Shown here piece after piece: positions 21,402 to 32,760 of a stretch of 64,000 nucleotides of DNA (position 1 is its first letter; each line of letters begins with the position of its first letter). The notes below the pieces were generated by a model. It did not search any database. It was not told where the DNA came from and was given only the letters and a program-made list of their open reading frames with translations. Position numbers and translations under genes: made by a program. This DNA is from Lineus longissimus (taxonomy: Eukaryota > Nemertea > Pilidiophora > Heteronemertea > Lineidae): contig NC_088314.1 of assembly GCF_910592395.1 (NCBI RefSeq), positions 11,096,001 to 11,160,000 of the forward strand, read 5' to 3'.

Positions 21402-24400
21402 GGGACCAGGTTTGCATTAAGCCTCTCATCCCGTTTGGCTCTGATATTTTATTTTGCAAAACTTCTCCCATATGAAATGAATACACCTTTTTTTCTCTAA
21501 ATCAACCCCCTGTGCGTGGAATCATTGCTTATCAATGTAAAAAGTCTGAATCTTGATATAAGGTTTTCTTGGAGTTCATTCAAGGACCTCAGCTGTGAGG
21601 CCTAGTTTGACTTGTGTGTCCTAGGAGTGAGATTGAGATAGGAAAACACATCGCACTAGTAATTTTGGAGTTCACTAGGGGACCTGAGCGGTGAGGTCCG
21701 GATTGACTGAGGGATCCCAGGTGTGAGGTTGAGATAGGAAAAACATATACATCTTGATATAGGGTTTTCTTGGAGTTCATTCAAGGACCTGACTTGGGGG
21801 GTACAACGAGGGACTGTGTCACTCAATACAGCATTTATTGATAGACAGTATAGAAGAGACCACCAGCCCAGATGGGGTTAATATCGCCATAAAAGTTAGA
21901 TACTCTCCCAAATGATGACAATTCCTCCCAAAAAATATCCACACGATCAAAGCAAAACGGGCTGCAACGGTTAATGAACAACCTTGTACACAGGATCAAA
22001 ACATGAAAATTGCAGGTGAACTGTTTCAAGAAATTTTAAACTTTTTCCAAGGAACCAGGTTTCCATTAACCCTCTTACCCCGTTTGGCTCTGACCGTGGG
22101 AATATTTTATTTTGCAAAACTTCTGCCCTATGAAATCAATATTCCTTTTTTTCCTCAAAATTAACCCCCTCTGTGTGGAATCATTGCCTATCAATGTAAA
22201 AAGTCTAAATCTTGATTATAAGGTTTTCTTGGAGTTCATTCAAGGACCTCAGCTGTGAGGCCTAATTTGACTTGGGTGTCCTAGGAGTGAGATTGAGATA
22301 GGAAAACACATCGCAGTAGTGATTTTGAGTTCACTCGGGGACCTGAGCTGTGAGGTCCTGATTGACTGAGGGATCCCAGGTGTGAGGTTGAGATAGGAAA
22401 AACATATACATCTTGATATAGGGTTTTCTTGGAGTTCATTCAAGGACCTTACTTGGGGGTACAACGAGGGACTGTGTCACTCAATACAGCATTTATTGAT
22501 AGACAGTATAGAAGAGACCACCAGCCCAGATGGGGTTAATATCGCCATAAAAGTTAGATACTCTCCCAAATGATGACAATTCCTCCCAAAAAATATCCAC
22601 ACGATCAAAGCCAAACGGGCTGCAACGGTTAATGAACAACCTTGTACACAGGATCAAAACATGAAAATTGCAGGTGAACTGTTTCAAGAAATTTTTAACT
22701 TTTTCCTAGGAACCAGGTTTCCATTAACCCTCTTACCCCGTTTGGCTCTAACCGTGGGAATATTTTATTTTGCAAAACTTCTGCCCTGTGAAATCAATAT
22801 TCCTTTTTTTCTCAAAATTAACCCCCTCTGTGTGGAATCATTGCCTATCAATGTAAAAAGTCTAAATCTTGATATAAGGCTTTCTTGGAGTTCATTCAAG
22901 GACCTCAGCTGTGAGGCCTAATTTGACTTGGGTGTCCTAGGAGTGAGATTGAGATAGGAAAACACATCGCAGTTGTGATTTTGAGTTCACTCGGGGACCT
23001 GAGCTGTGAGGTCCTGATTGACTGAGGGATCCCAGGTGTGAGGTTGAGATAGGAAAAACATATACATCTTGATATAGGGTTTTCTTGGAGTTCATTCAAG
23101 GACCTGACTTGGGGGTACCGCGAGGGACTGTGTCACTCAATACAGCATTTCTTGGCTGACAGTATAGAAGAGACCACCAGCCCAGATGGGGTTAATATCG
23201 CTATAAAAGTAAGATACTCTCCCAAATGATGACAATTCCAACAAAAAAAATATCCCCACGGTCAAAGCCAAACGGGCTGCAAGGTTTAATAAACAACCTT
23301 GTACCCAGGATCAAAAAATGAAAATTGCAGGTGAACTGTTTCAAGAAATTTTAAACTTCTTCCTAGGAACCAGGTTTCCATTAACCCTCTCATCCCGTTT
23401 GGCTCTGATATATTTTATTTTGCAAAACTTCTGCCTTATGAAATGAATACACCTTTCTTTTCTCTAAATCAACCCCCTGTGCGTGGAATCATTGCTTATC
23501 AATGTAAAAAGTCTGAATCTTGATGTAAGGTTTTCTTGGAGTTCATTCAGGGACCTCAGCTGTGAGGCCTAGTTTGACTTGGGTGTCCTGGGAGTTAGAT
23601 TGAGATAGGAAAACACATCGCAGTTGTGATTTTGGAGTTCACCTTGGGACCTGAGCTGTGAGGTCCTGATTGACTGAGGGATCCCAGGTGTGAGGTTGAG
23701 ATAGGAAAAACATATACATCTTGATATAGGGTTTTCTTGGAGTTATCATCAAGGACCTGACTTGGGTGTACCACGAGGGACTGTGTCACTCAATACAGCA
23801 TTCATTGACAGACAGTATAGAAGAGACCACCAGCCCAGATGGGGTTAATATCGCCATAAAAGTCAGATACTCTCCCAAATGATGAAAATTCCTCCCAAAA
23901 AAATATCCCCACGATCAAAGCCAAACGGGCTGCAACGGTTAATGAACAACCTTGTACACAGGATCAAAACATGAAAATTGCAGGTGAACTGTTTCAAGAA
24001 ATTTTTAACTTCTTCCTAGGAACCAGGTTTCCATTAACCCTCTCATCCCGTCTGGCTCTGACCGTGGGAATATTTTATTTTTGCAAAACTTCTGCCTTAT
24101 GAAATCAATATTCCTTTTTTTCCTCAAAATTAACCCCCTTTGTGTGGAATCAATGCCTATCAATGTAAAAAGTCTAAATCTTGATATAAGGTTCTCTTGG
24201 AGTTCATTCAAGGACCTCAGCTGTGAGGCCTTATTTGACTTGGGTGTCCTAGGAGTGAGATTGAGATAGGAAAACACATCGCAGTAGTGATTTTGAGTTC
24301 ACTCGGGGACCTGAGCTGTGAGGTCCTGATTGACTGAGGGATCCCAGGTGTGAGGTTGAGATAGGAAAAACATATACATCTTGATATAGGGTTTTCTTGG

Positions 24401-24683
24401 AGTTCATTCAAGGACCTGACTTGGGGGTACCACGACTCGAGGGACTGTGTCACTCAATACAGCATTTCTTGGCTGACAGTATAGAAGAGACCACCAGCCC
24501 AGATGGGGTTAATATCGCCAAAAAAGTTAAATACTCTCCCAAACGATGACAATTCCAAAAAAAATATTCCCACGGTCTGAACCAAAGGAGCTGCAAGGGT
24601 TAGTAAACAACCTTGTACCCAGGATCAAAAAATGAAAATTGCAGGTTAACTGTTCAAGAAATGTTTAACTTCTTCCTAGGGAC
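21402..24683. repeat. ~655-bp satellite array, block 2 (5 monomers)
   Basis: Monomer anchors fall at 21,810, 22,468, 23,124, 23,777 and 24,441 (spacing 653-664 bp). The right part (from about 23,155) matches 14,840-16,369 almost exactly, and the left part matches 29,725 onward. This shows that the whole satellite-Gypsy block was duplicated, with a crossover inside the conserved CAGCCCAGATGGGGTTAATA stretch of a monomer. Confidence 0.92.
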
Positions 24684-24849
24684 TGTAGTGTAATCTGAAT
24701 AAATGGGTCATAGAGTTTGAGGTGCTGCCACCTCGTGATAGATTAGGGTACTGTTCAAAATGGCTGTCATGTTCTAGAAATATACTTCAAGTGTTCAGAG
24801 TTTAAATCCGTCGTTATCTTCTTTCGGAACGCCCATCGGCAACTGAACA
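24684..24849 (+). repeat. Gypsy copy 2, 5' LTR
   Basis: Same 166-bp LTR; followed by the TGGTGTCAGAAGT primer binding site at 24,850. Confidence 0.93.
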
Positions 24850-25061
24850 TGGTGTCAGAAGTTAAAGAAGACTCTCATGAATTGGGAGAGACTGTTATTT
24901 TGTTGAGAGATGTCGATGTTGATGAGCTTTGAGCCAAGATTCGTGAATCTTTCCCCAGTCAGAGGAAATGTTTCTGATGACTGCATGTACATCTCGTGTG
25001 CATCATGTGTATAAAGGTGCTGTGCAGTGACTTTTCATGTGCTGAACAGTGAGTTGCGCCC

Positions 25062-28000
25062 ATGAATGATGAATCTGAAGATAATCTAAGGAACTTTCGT
25101 GACATTTTGCCCTTCCCTGTTACTGTTATTACAACAATGGCACAATTCCAAGTGCAGCCACCTGAGTCTTTTGACTTTGGTAAGCCTGAAGGGTGGAATA
25201 AGTGGATCCGGCGATTTGACAGATTTCGACAGGTGTCTGGCCTAGCTGTCAAGTCGGGAGAGGAGCAGGTCAACACGCTGGTGTACTCCATGGGAGATGA
25301 GGCAGAGGACATTCTGACCTCGTTGAGACTCACTAATGACGAGAAGAAAGATTACGAAGTAATCAAAACCAAATTACAAGGTTATTTTGAACCTAAGAGA
25401 AATGTGATCTTTGAACGGGCGAAATTTAACCAACGTTTCCAGCGAGAAGGTGAAAGTGTCGATACTTTCATAACTGACTTGCATACACTCGCGGAGAAAT
25501 GTGACTTTGGAACTTTGCACGATGAATTAATTCGCGATCGAATTGTCGTTGGGTTACGGGACAGTAAACTTTCAGAACGGTTGCAACTTGACGCTGACCT
25601 CTCGTTAAAGACGGCCATGGATAAAACTCGCCAGAGTGAATCAATCAAGAAGCAACAAGGTGTTCTTCGTGCAGCAACTTCTCCGGCTGTTGTGGCCAAA
25701 GTTGGGTTCCAAAAAGGAAAAAAGTCAGGCAGTCATAAAGCAAAACAGCAGGACAAACCAAGCAGGCCAGCTGAAGGTAAACCTCAGGCCAAGCCTAAAG
25801 GAAAGGGTAAATCGTGTCAGAACTGCGGTCTCAACCATGATAAAAGGCCGTGCCCAGCTAAGGACGCGGAATGTCATTTTTGTGCAAAAGTAGGTCACTA
25901 CAAGAAGTGTTGTAGAACGCGCAAACGGGTCAACGAAATCCAGATTTCGGAAGATCAGCAAACCGCATTTCTAGGATCGGTAAACGTGGAATCTGAGGAC
26001 GACGATTTTAACTTATGGTCGAGTCGTGTAAAAATTTCTGGTCATGAGCTTGATTGGAAAATCGATACAGGCGCTGAAGTAACATGCCTGCCACTACGCG
26101 ATCATCGTGAGAGTTTCGGAAAACCTCACAAGTCCAATAAAGTCTTAGTTGGAGCTGGCAGTAACAAGCTTGATGTTCTTGGAATGTTTCATGCTAAGCT
26201 TGCTAAAGGGCAGCACGCCACATTGGCAGAGGTGTATGTTGTGCGCGGCCTAGCAAAACCGTTGCTAGGAGATAAAGCGATTCGTAAGCTAAATCTTGTG
26301 TCAGTAGTCCGCGCCGTTTGTAAAAGTCAACTCACCAAATGGAAAAAACAGTTCCCAGAACTTTTCGCAAATCTTGGGAAAATGACTGGTGAGTACGAGA
26401 TCAAGTTGGAAGACAGTGCGAATCCGTACGCAATTTCATCACCACGTAGAGTTCCCATACCGCTCTATAATAAAGTGAAAGCCGAACTGTTACGTATGGA
26501 AAAATTAGGGGTGATCTCAAGAATAACTGAGCCTACCAATTGGTGCGCGGGAATAGTCGTTGTTCCAAAATCCAATGGAACTGTTAGGATCTGTGTGGAC
26601 CTAACCAAGTTAAATGAGAGTGTAAAACGTGAGAATTTCATTCTGCCATCAGTTGACTCTACACTAGCGCGGCTCAGTGGAGCCAAAGTTTTCTCTAAGC
26701 TAGATGCAAATTCTGGCTTTCGGCAAATTCCTCTTAGCAAGGAGTCGTCCCGTCTTTGCTGTTTCATAACGCCATTCGGGAGATTTGTTTTCAACCGCCT
26801 TCCTTTCGGGATTTCATCAGCTCCTGAAATCTTCCAGCGCAGGATGCAGGAGATGTTAGATGGTCTGGAAGGGGTAGTGTGCCACATGGACGATATTCTA
26901 GTGTTTGGGGCTGATCAGGCAGAACATGATGAGAGACTCAAAGCTGTTCTTCAGAGACTTAGAGATGCTGGTGTCACACTTAATGAGGCCAAGTGTGAGT
27001 TTTCAGTTGACAGGGTTAAGTATCTTGGGTACTTGATCACAGCCGAGGGAATATTTCCAGATAGTGACAAGATAAACGCTATCCAGAAAATGGCAAAACC
27101 GCAAAATGTGTCAGACATTAGGCGTTTCCTTGGCATGGTAAATCAGTTGGGAAAGTTTATTCCTAACTTAGCGGACAAAACCGAGCCGCTTAGGTCTCTT
27201 CTCAGCAAGAAGAATCAATGGTGTTGGGGGTCATCTCAGGACCATGCTTTCCAGGATTTGAAAGCATGTTTGTCTTCTACAACGGTACTCGGAATGTACG
27301 ACCCAAGCCGGGACACTGTTGTTTCTGCGGATTCATCCTCTTTCGGGTTAGGTGCCGTGATAAAACAGAAGCAGGAGGACGATATGTGGAAGCCTATTGC
27401 ATATGCGTCGCGATCATTATCGGACACTGAGAAAAGGTATGCGCAGGTGGAAAAGGAAGCATTGGCGTCAGCCTGGGCCTGCGACCGATTCCAAGTGTAT
27501 CTTCTGGGTAAGCGCTTTACCCTAGAAACGGACCATAAACCGCTTGTTGCGCTACTAGGTTCGAAGAGTGTCGATGAACTGCCTGCGAGAGTTCAACGGT
27601 TTAAACTGCGTATGATGCGTTTCTCATATGACATCGTACATGTTCCGGGGAAAGAACTTTATACTGCAGATACGTTGTCCAGGGCACCTATATCTTCGCC
27701 ATTGTCTACTGTCGAGGAGGGATTTGCGCAGGATGTAAAAGCGTATGTTGACATGGTTGTTGAACACCTACCTGCGACGGAGAAAAGGCTCGAGGAAATC
27801 CGTCGAAAACAGGAAGAAGACGAAGTTTGCCGTCAGGTTGTCAAGTATTGTCAAGATGGATGGCCGGACAGACCATTTGTTAAAGGGGCAATACTGCCAT
27901 ATTACCAGGTTGCCGGTGAACTGACTGTTATGGATGGACTATTGATGAAGGGAACCAGAATAGTCATTCCTACATGTATGGGCTTAGAACTGTTGGACAA

Positions 28001-28181
28001 AATCCATGAGGGCCACCAAGGTATCACTAAGTGCAGAAGGCGAGCCCAAGAATCAATTTGGTGGCCAGGACTCAGTTCACAAATAGAGTCACTAGTCCAG
28101 AACTGTAACATTTGTGCTCGAGAGCGGGTAGTTAGGCATGAACCAAATATTACCACCGAATTCCCTAAGAGACCATGGTAG
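25062..28181 (+). CDS. Gypsy copy 2 gag-pol polyprotein, stops at an in-frame TAG
   Basis: This frame of 1039 codons has the same domain order as copy 1: gag, two zinc knuckles, DTG protease, reverse transcriptase with HMDD, RNase H, integrase HHCC finger. It differs from copy 1 at a handful of residues (for example Q-V for Q-M near residue 31, KP for KL near 357, RR for RQ near 917, CMG for CMR near 971). It ends at TAG 28,179-28,181, where copy 1 has CAG. The downstream integrase core is in the same frame, so this is a single nonsense change in an otherwise open gag-pol. Confidence 0.93.
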   Translation: MNDESEDNLRNFRDILPFPVTVITTMAQFQVQPPESFDFGKPEGWNKWIRRFDRFRQVSGLAVKSGEEQVNTLVYSMGDEAEDILTSLRLTNDEKKDYEVIKTKLQGYFEPKRNVIFERAKFNQRFQREGESVDTFITDLHTLAEKCDFGTLHDELIRDRIVVGLRDSKLSERLQLDADLSLKTAMDKTRQSESIKKQQGVLRAATSPAVVAKVGFQKGKKSGSHKAKQQDKPSRPAEGKPQAKPKGKGKSCQNCGLNHDKRPCPAKDAECHFCAKVGHYKKCCRTRKRVNEIQISEDQQTAFLGSVNVESEDDDFNLWSSRVKISGHELDWKIDTGAEVTCLPLRDHRESFGKPHKSNKVLVGAGSNKLDVLGMFHAKLAKGQHATLAEVYVVRGLAKPLLGDKAIRKLNLVSVVRAVCKSQLTKWKKQFPELFANLGKMTGEYEIKLEDSANPYAISSPRRVPIPLYNKVKAELLRMEKLGVISRITEPTNWCAGIVVVPKSNGTVRICVDLTKLNESVKRENFILPSVDSTLARLSGAKVFSKLDANSGFRQIPLSKESSRLCCFITPFGRFVFNRLPFGISSAPEIFQRRMQEMLDGLEGVVCHMDDILVFGADQAEHDERLKAVLQRLRDAGVTLNEAKCEFSVDRVKYLGYLITAEGIFPDSDKINAIQKMAKPQNVSDIRRFLGMVNQLGKFIPNLADKTEPLRSLLSKKNQWCWGSSQDHAFQDLKACLSSTTVLGMYDPSRDTVVSADSSSFGLGAVIKQKQEDDMWKPIAYASRSLSDTEKRYAQVEKEALASAWACDRFQVYLLGKRFTLETDHKPLVALLGSKSVDELPARVQRFKLRMMRFSYDIVHVPGKELYTADTLSRAPISSPLSTVEEGFAQDVKAYVDMVVEHLPATEKRLEEIRRKQEEDEVCRQVVKYCQDGWPDRPFVKGAILPYYQVAGELTVMDGLLMKGTRIVIPTCMGLELLDKIHEGHQGITKCRRRAQESIWWPGLSSQIESLVQNCNICARERVVRHEPNITTEFPKRPW

Positions 28182-29135
28182 GTTGTTGGCACTGACTTGT
28201 TCGAGTTTAAAAAGCGCCATTATCTAGTAGTGGTGGACTATTTTTCTCGCTATATCGAAATTGCTAAGCTGACCGAGCTCTCGTCGGGGGCTACTATCAA
28301 TCATCTTAAATCGATCTTTGCTAGACATGGTGTGCCAGAACGGGTACGTTCTGACAATGGCCCTCAGTATTCAGCGCAGGACTTCGCAGACTTTGCCGAT
28401 GTGTACACATTTCAACATGTTACAAGTTCCCCGCTTTACCCGCAAGGGAATGCAGAAGTTGAACGCGCTGTAAAAACTGTTAAAGAACTAGTGAAGAAAG
28501 GCAAGGATCCATATTTAGCTTTGCTGACTTACAGAGCTACACCACTGTACCATGGGTACAGTCCCGCCGAACTTTTGTTTGGGAGACGTCTTCGTACGAA
28601 CTTACCGCAACATCCAAATATGCTGGCCCCAGCATGGCCAGATCTAAACAATCTTGTACAAACAGAACAGGATTATCGCATGAAAATGGCGAAAAACGCA
28701 GACAGGCGTCATGGTGTACAGGTGTTGTCAGATCTTTGCGAAGGAGAGAAAGTTTGGGTGTGCGATAAAAACATTCCCGCCATAATCACGGGAAATGCTG
28801 AAACACCGCGGTCGTATACTCTGGAGACTGAAACAGGATCATCTTTGAGACGAAATCGCAGGAGTCTTCGTCGGCTTGCTCCGAGACTGAATCTCAAGGA
28901 CAATCCAGCTGATGAATCAGTGCAGGAGAACATTTTGCCTCCCCCAGAGACACAGAGTATTGTGTTGCCAAATGCTGGACAATCTTCTGAGAATGGCCAG
29001 AATAATGTTCAATCAGATCAAAGTGTCTCTAGCACGACTGTGAATAATTCTCCAGGACGTTCTGCTAGTTGTTCTGATCAATATGTAACCAGGTCAGGCA
29101 GGGTTTCAAAATCTGTCATTAAACTAGATCTTTAG
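28182..29135 (+). CDS. Gypsy copy 2 integrase core, downstream of the TAG
   Basis: The frame continues directly after the TAG. A listed 312-codon piece begins at 28,197 with a non-ATG codon. It contains the complete D,D-35-E core (VVDYFSRYIEI, RSDNGPQYS, GNAEVERAV) and the basic C-terminal tail. Only readthrough of the TAG would join it to the upstream polyprotein. It differs from copy 1 by A for S in HGYSPAELLFG. Confidence 0.9.
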   Translation, partial: VVGTDLFEFKKRHYLVVVDYFSRYIEIAKLTELSSGATINHLKSIFARHGVPERVRSDNGPQYSAQDFADFADVYTFQHVTSSPLYPQGNAEVERAVKTVKELVKKGKDPYLALLTYRATPLYHGYSPAELLFGRRLRTNLPQHPNMLAPAWPDLNNLVQTEQDYRMKMAKNADRRHGVQVLSDLCEGEKVWVCDKNIPAIITGNAETPRSYTLETETGSSLRRNRRSLRRLAPRLNLKDNPADESVQENILPPPETQSIVLPNAGQSSENGQNNVQSDQSVSSTTVNNSPGRSASCSDQYVTRSGRVSKSVIKLDL

Positions 29136-29558
29136 GGTGTGAGAGTGACCGAGGGTTAATCTGAAATTTCAGTGACATTTCATAGAGAAATCTAAGTAAT
29201 GATTTTCAAATAGTGCTTTTGTGGTATTCTCTCTATACTTGAGGATGTGATTTCATATTCGGATTAGTTGGAAGTTATCGAGTTAAAATGTTTATGTTTA
29301 GAGTTTCAATATCTTTCACATAAGTAGTGTTTACTCTCCAACGTATTTTGGACTTTCGTTTGTCTTAAGTATAGACAGGAGTCAGTAGTAGCCGAGTAGG
29401 ATTTGAGATATATTTCCACAGCATTTTAGTTTTGACTTAGTTAAGCTAATTTTCTACGTGTTTGTATGTTTGTACACATAGTTTGCCTAGACCAGACTTT
29501 AGGTTGTGATGCATCCTGGGTTATTGGAAATTGGACTTTCAAAGGACTGAAAGGGGGA
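29136..29558 (+). other. Gypsy copy 2 3' untranslated region and polypurine tract
   Basis: AT-rich non-coding sequence ending in a purine run (AAAGGACTGAAAGGGGGA) directly before the 3' LTR. This run is the plus-strand primer expected for reverse transcription. Confidence 0.8.
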
Positions 29559-29724
29559 TGTAGTGTAATCTGAATAAATGGGTCATAGAGTTTGAGGTGC
29601 TGCCACCTCGTGATAGATTAGGGTACTGTTCAAAATGGCTGTCATGTTCTAGAAATATACTTCAAGTGTTCAGAGTTTAAATCCGTCGTTATCTTCTTTC
29701 GGAACGCCCATCGGCAACTGAACA
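29559..29724 (+). repeat. Gypsy copy 2, 3' LTR
   Basis: Same 166-bp LTR, followed by GGGACCAGG and satellite sequence. Confidence 0.93.
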
Positions 29725-32700
29725 GGGACCAGGTTTGCATTAAGCCTCTCATCCCGTTTGGCTCTGATATTTTATTTTGCAAAACTTCTCCCATATGAAA
29801 TGAATACACCTTTTTTTCTCTAAATCAACCCCCTGTGCGTGGAATCATTGCTTATCAATGTAAAAAGTCTGAATCTTGATATAAGGTTTTCTTGGAGTTC
29901 ATTCAAGGACCTCAGCTGTGAGGCCTAGTTTGACTTGTGTGTCCTAGGAGTGAGATTGAGATAGGAAAACACATCGCACTAGTAATTTTGGAGTTCACTA
30001 GGGGACCTGAGCGGTGAGGTCCGGATTGACTGAGGGATCCCAGGTGTGAGGTTGAGATAGGAAAAACATATACATCTTGATATAGGGTTTTCTTGGAGTT
30101 CATTCAAGGACCTGACTTGGGGGGTACAACGAGGGACTGTGTCACTCAATACAGCATTTATTGATAGACAGTATAGAAGAGACCACCAGCCCAGATGGGG
30201 TTAATATCGCCATAAAAGTTAGATACTCTCCCAAATGATGACAATTCCTCCCAAAAAATATCCACACGATCAAAGCAAAACGGGCTGCAACGGTTAATGA
30301 ACAACCTTGTACACAGGATCAAAACATGAAAATTGCAGGTGAACTGTTTCAAGAAATTTTAAACTTTTTCCAAGGAACCAGGTTTCCATTAACCCTCTTA
30401 CCCCGTTTGGCTCTGACCGTGGGAATATTTTATTTTGCAAAACTTCTGCCCTATGAAATCAATATTCCTTTTTTTCCTCAAAATTAACCCCCTCTGTGTG
30501 GAATCATTGCCTATCAATGTAAAAAGTCTAAATCTTGATTATAAGGTTTTCTTGGAGTTCATTCAAGGACCTCAGCTGTGAGGCCTAATTTGACTTGGGT
30601 GTCCTAGGAGTGAGATTGAGATAGGAAAACACATCGCAGTAGTGATTTTGAGTTCACTCGGGGACCTGAGCTGTGAGGTCCTGATTGACTGAGGGATCCC
30701 AGGTGTGAGGTTGAGATAGGAAAAACATATACATCTTGATATAGGGTTTTCTTGGAGTTCATTCAAGGACCTTACTTGGGGGTACAACGAGGGACTGTGT
30801 CACTCAATACAGCATTTATTGATAGACAGTATAGAAGAGACCACCAGCCCAGATGGGGTTAATATCGCCATAAAAGTTAGATACTCTCCCAAATGATGAC
30901 AATTCCTCCCAAAAAATATCCACACGATCAAAGCCAAACGGGCTGCAACGGTTAATGAAAAACCTTGTACACAGGATCAAAACATGAAAATTGCAGGTGA
31001 ACTGTTTCAAGAAATTTTAAACTTTTTCCTAGGAACCAGGTTTCCATTAACCCTCTTACCCCGTTTGGCTCTAACCGTGGGAATATTTTATTTTGCAAAA
31101 CTTCTGCCCTGTGAAATCAATATTCCTTTTTTTCTCAAAATTAACCCCCTCTGTGTGGAATCATTGCCTATCAATGTAAAAAGTCTAAATCTTGATATAA
31201 GGCTTTCTTGGAGTTCATTCAAGGACCTCAGCTGTGAGGCCTAATTTGACTTGGGTGTCCTAGGAGTGAGATTGAGAAAGGAAAACACATCGCAGTTGTG
31301 ATTTTGAGTTCACTCGGGGACCTGAGCTGTGAGGTCCTGATTGACTGAGGGATCCCAGGTGTGAGGTTGAGATAGGAAAAACATATACATCTTGATATAG
31401 GGTTTTCTTGGAGTTCATTCAAGGACCTGACTTGGGGGTACCGCGAGGGACTGTGTCACTCAATACAGCATTTCTTGGCTGACAGTATAGAAGAGACCAC
31501 CAGCCCAGATGGGGTTAATATCGCCATAAAAGTTAAATACTCTCCCAAACGATGACAAGTCCAAAAAAAAAATATTCCCACGGTCTGAACCAAAGGAGCT
31601 GCAAGGGTTAGTAAACAACCTTGTACCCAGGATCAAAAAATGAAAATTGCAGGTTAACTGTTCAAGAAATGTTTAACTTCTTCCTAGGGACCAGGTTTGC
31701 ATTAAGCCTCTCATCCCGTTTGGCTCTGATATTTTATTTTGCAAAACTTCTCCCATATGAAATGAATACACCTTTTTTTCTCTAAATCAACCCCCTGTGC
31801 GTGGAATCATTGCTTATCAACGTAAAAAGTCTGAATCTTGATATAAGGTTTTCTTGGAGTTCATTCAAGGACCTCAGCTGTGAGGCCTAGTTTGACTTGG
31901 GTGTCCTAGGAGTGAGATTGAGATAGGAAAACACATCGCAGTAGTAATTTTGGAGTTCACTAGGGGACCTGAGCGGTGAGGTCCTGATTGACTGAGGGAT
32001 CCCAGGTGTGAGGTTGAGATAGGAAAAACATATACATCTTGATATAGGGTTTTCTTGGAGTTCATTCAAGGACCTGACTTGGGGGTACCACGAGGGACTG
32101 TGTCACTCAATACAGCATTTATTGATAGACAGTATAGAAGAGACCACCAGCCCAGATGGGGTTAATATCGCCATAAAAGTTAGATACTCTCCCAAATGAT
32201 GACAATTCCTCCCAAAAAATATCCACACGATCAAAGCCAAACGGGCTGCAACGGTTAATGAACAACCTTGTACACAGGATCAAAACATGAAAATTGCAGT
32301 TGAACTGTTTCAAGAAATTTTAAACTTTTTCCTAGGAACCAGGTTTCCATTAACCCTCTTACCCCGTTTGGCTATGACCGTGGGAATATTTTATTTTTGC
32401 AAAACTTCTGCCCTCTGAAATCAATATTCCTTTTTTTCCTCAAAATAAACCTCATCTATGTGGAATCATTGCCTATCGATGTAAAAAGTCTGAATCTTGA
32501 TATAAGGTTTTCTTGGAGTTCATTCAAGGACCTCAGCTGGGAGGCCTAATTTGACTTGGGTGTCCTAGGAGTGAGATTGAGATAGGAAAACACTTCGCAG
32601 TAGTGATTTTGGAGTTCACTCGGGGACCTGAGCTGTGAGGTCCTGATTGACTGAGGGATCCCAGGTGTGAGGTTGAGATAGGAAAAATGTATAGATCTTG

Positions 32701-32760
32701 ATATAGGGTTTTCTTGGAGTTCATTCAGGGACCTCAGCTGTGAGGTCTGGTTTGACCAAG
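29725..32760. repeat. ~655-bp satellite array, block 3, with the Gypsy-free target site
   Basis: Anchors at 30,132, 30,791, 31,447 and 32,094. At about 31,680-31,705 the sequence reads CTTCCTAGGGACCAGGTTTG uninterrupted. This is exactly the left flank plus right flank of the Gypsy copies with a single GGGAC, that is, the pre-insertion state. The array degenerates and ends near 32,760. Confidence 0.9.

Larger units (their letters stand above)
24684..29724 (+). mobile_element. Ty3/Gypsy LTR retrotransposon, copy 2 (duplicate of copy 1)
   Basis: A 5041-bp provirus with 166-bp LTRs at 24,684-24,849 and 29,559-29,724 and flanks identical to copy 1, including GGGAC on both sides. Shared flanks and near-identity show it arose by segmental duplication, not by a second insertion. 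It keeps the polypurine tract (GGACTGAAAGGGGGA, about 29,544-29,558). One in-frame TAG in integrase is the only obvious coding lesion. Confidence 0.93.

Noticed and set aside
14455-32760. CRISPR-like array or coding repeat protein
   Set aside because: Repeat units are ~655 bp without spacer structure, and frames reading PISTSHLGSL-type peptides are shared only because the DNA repeats.
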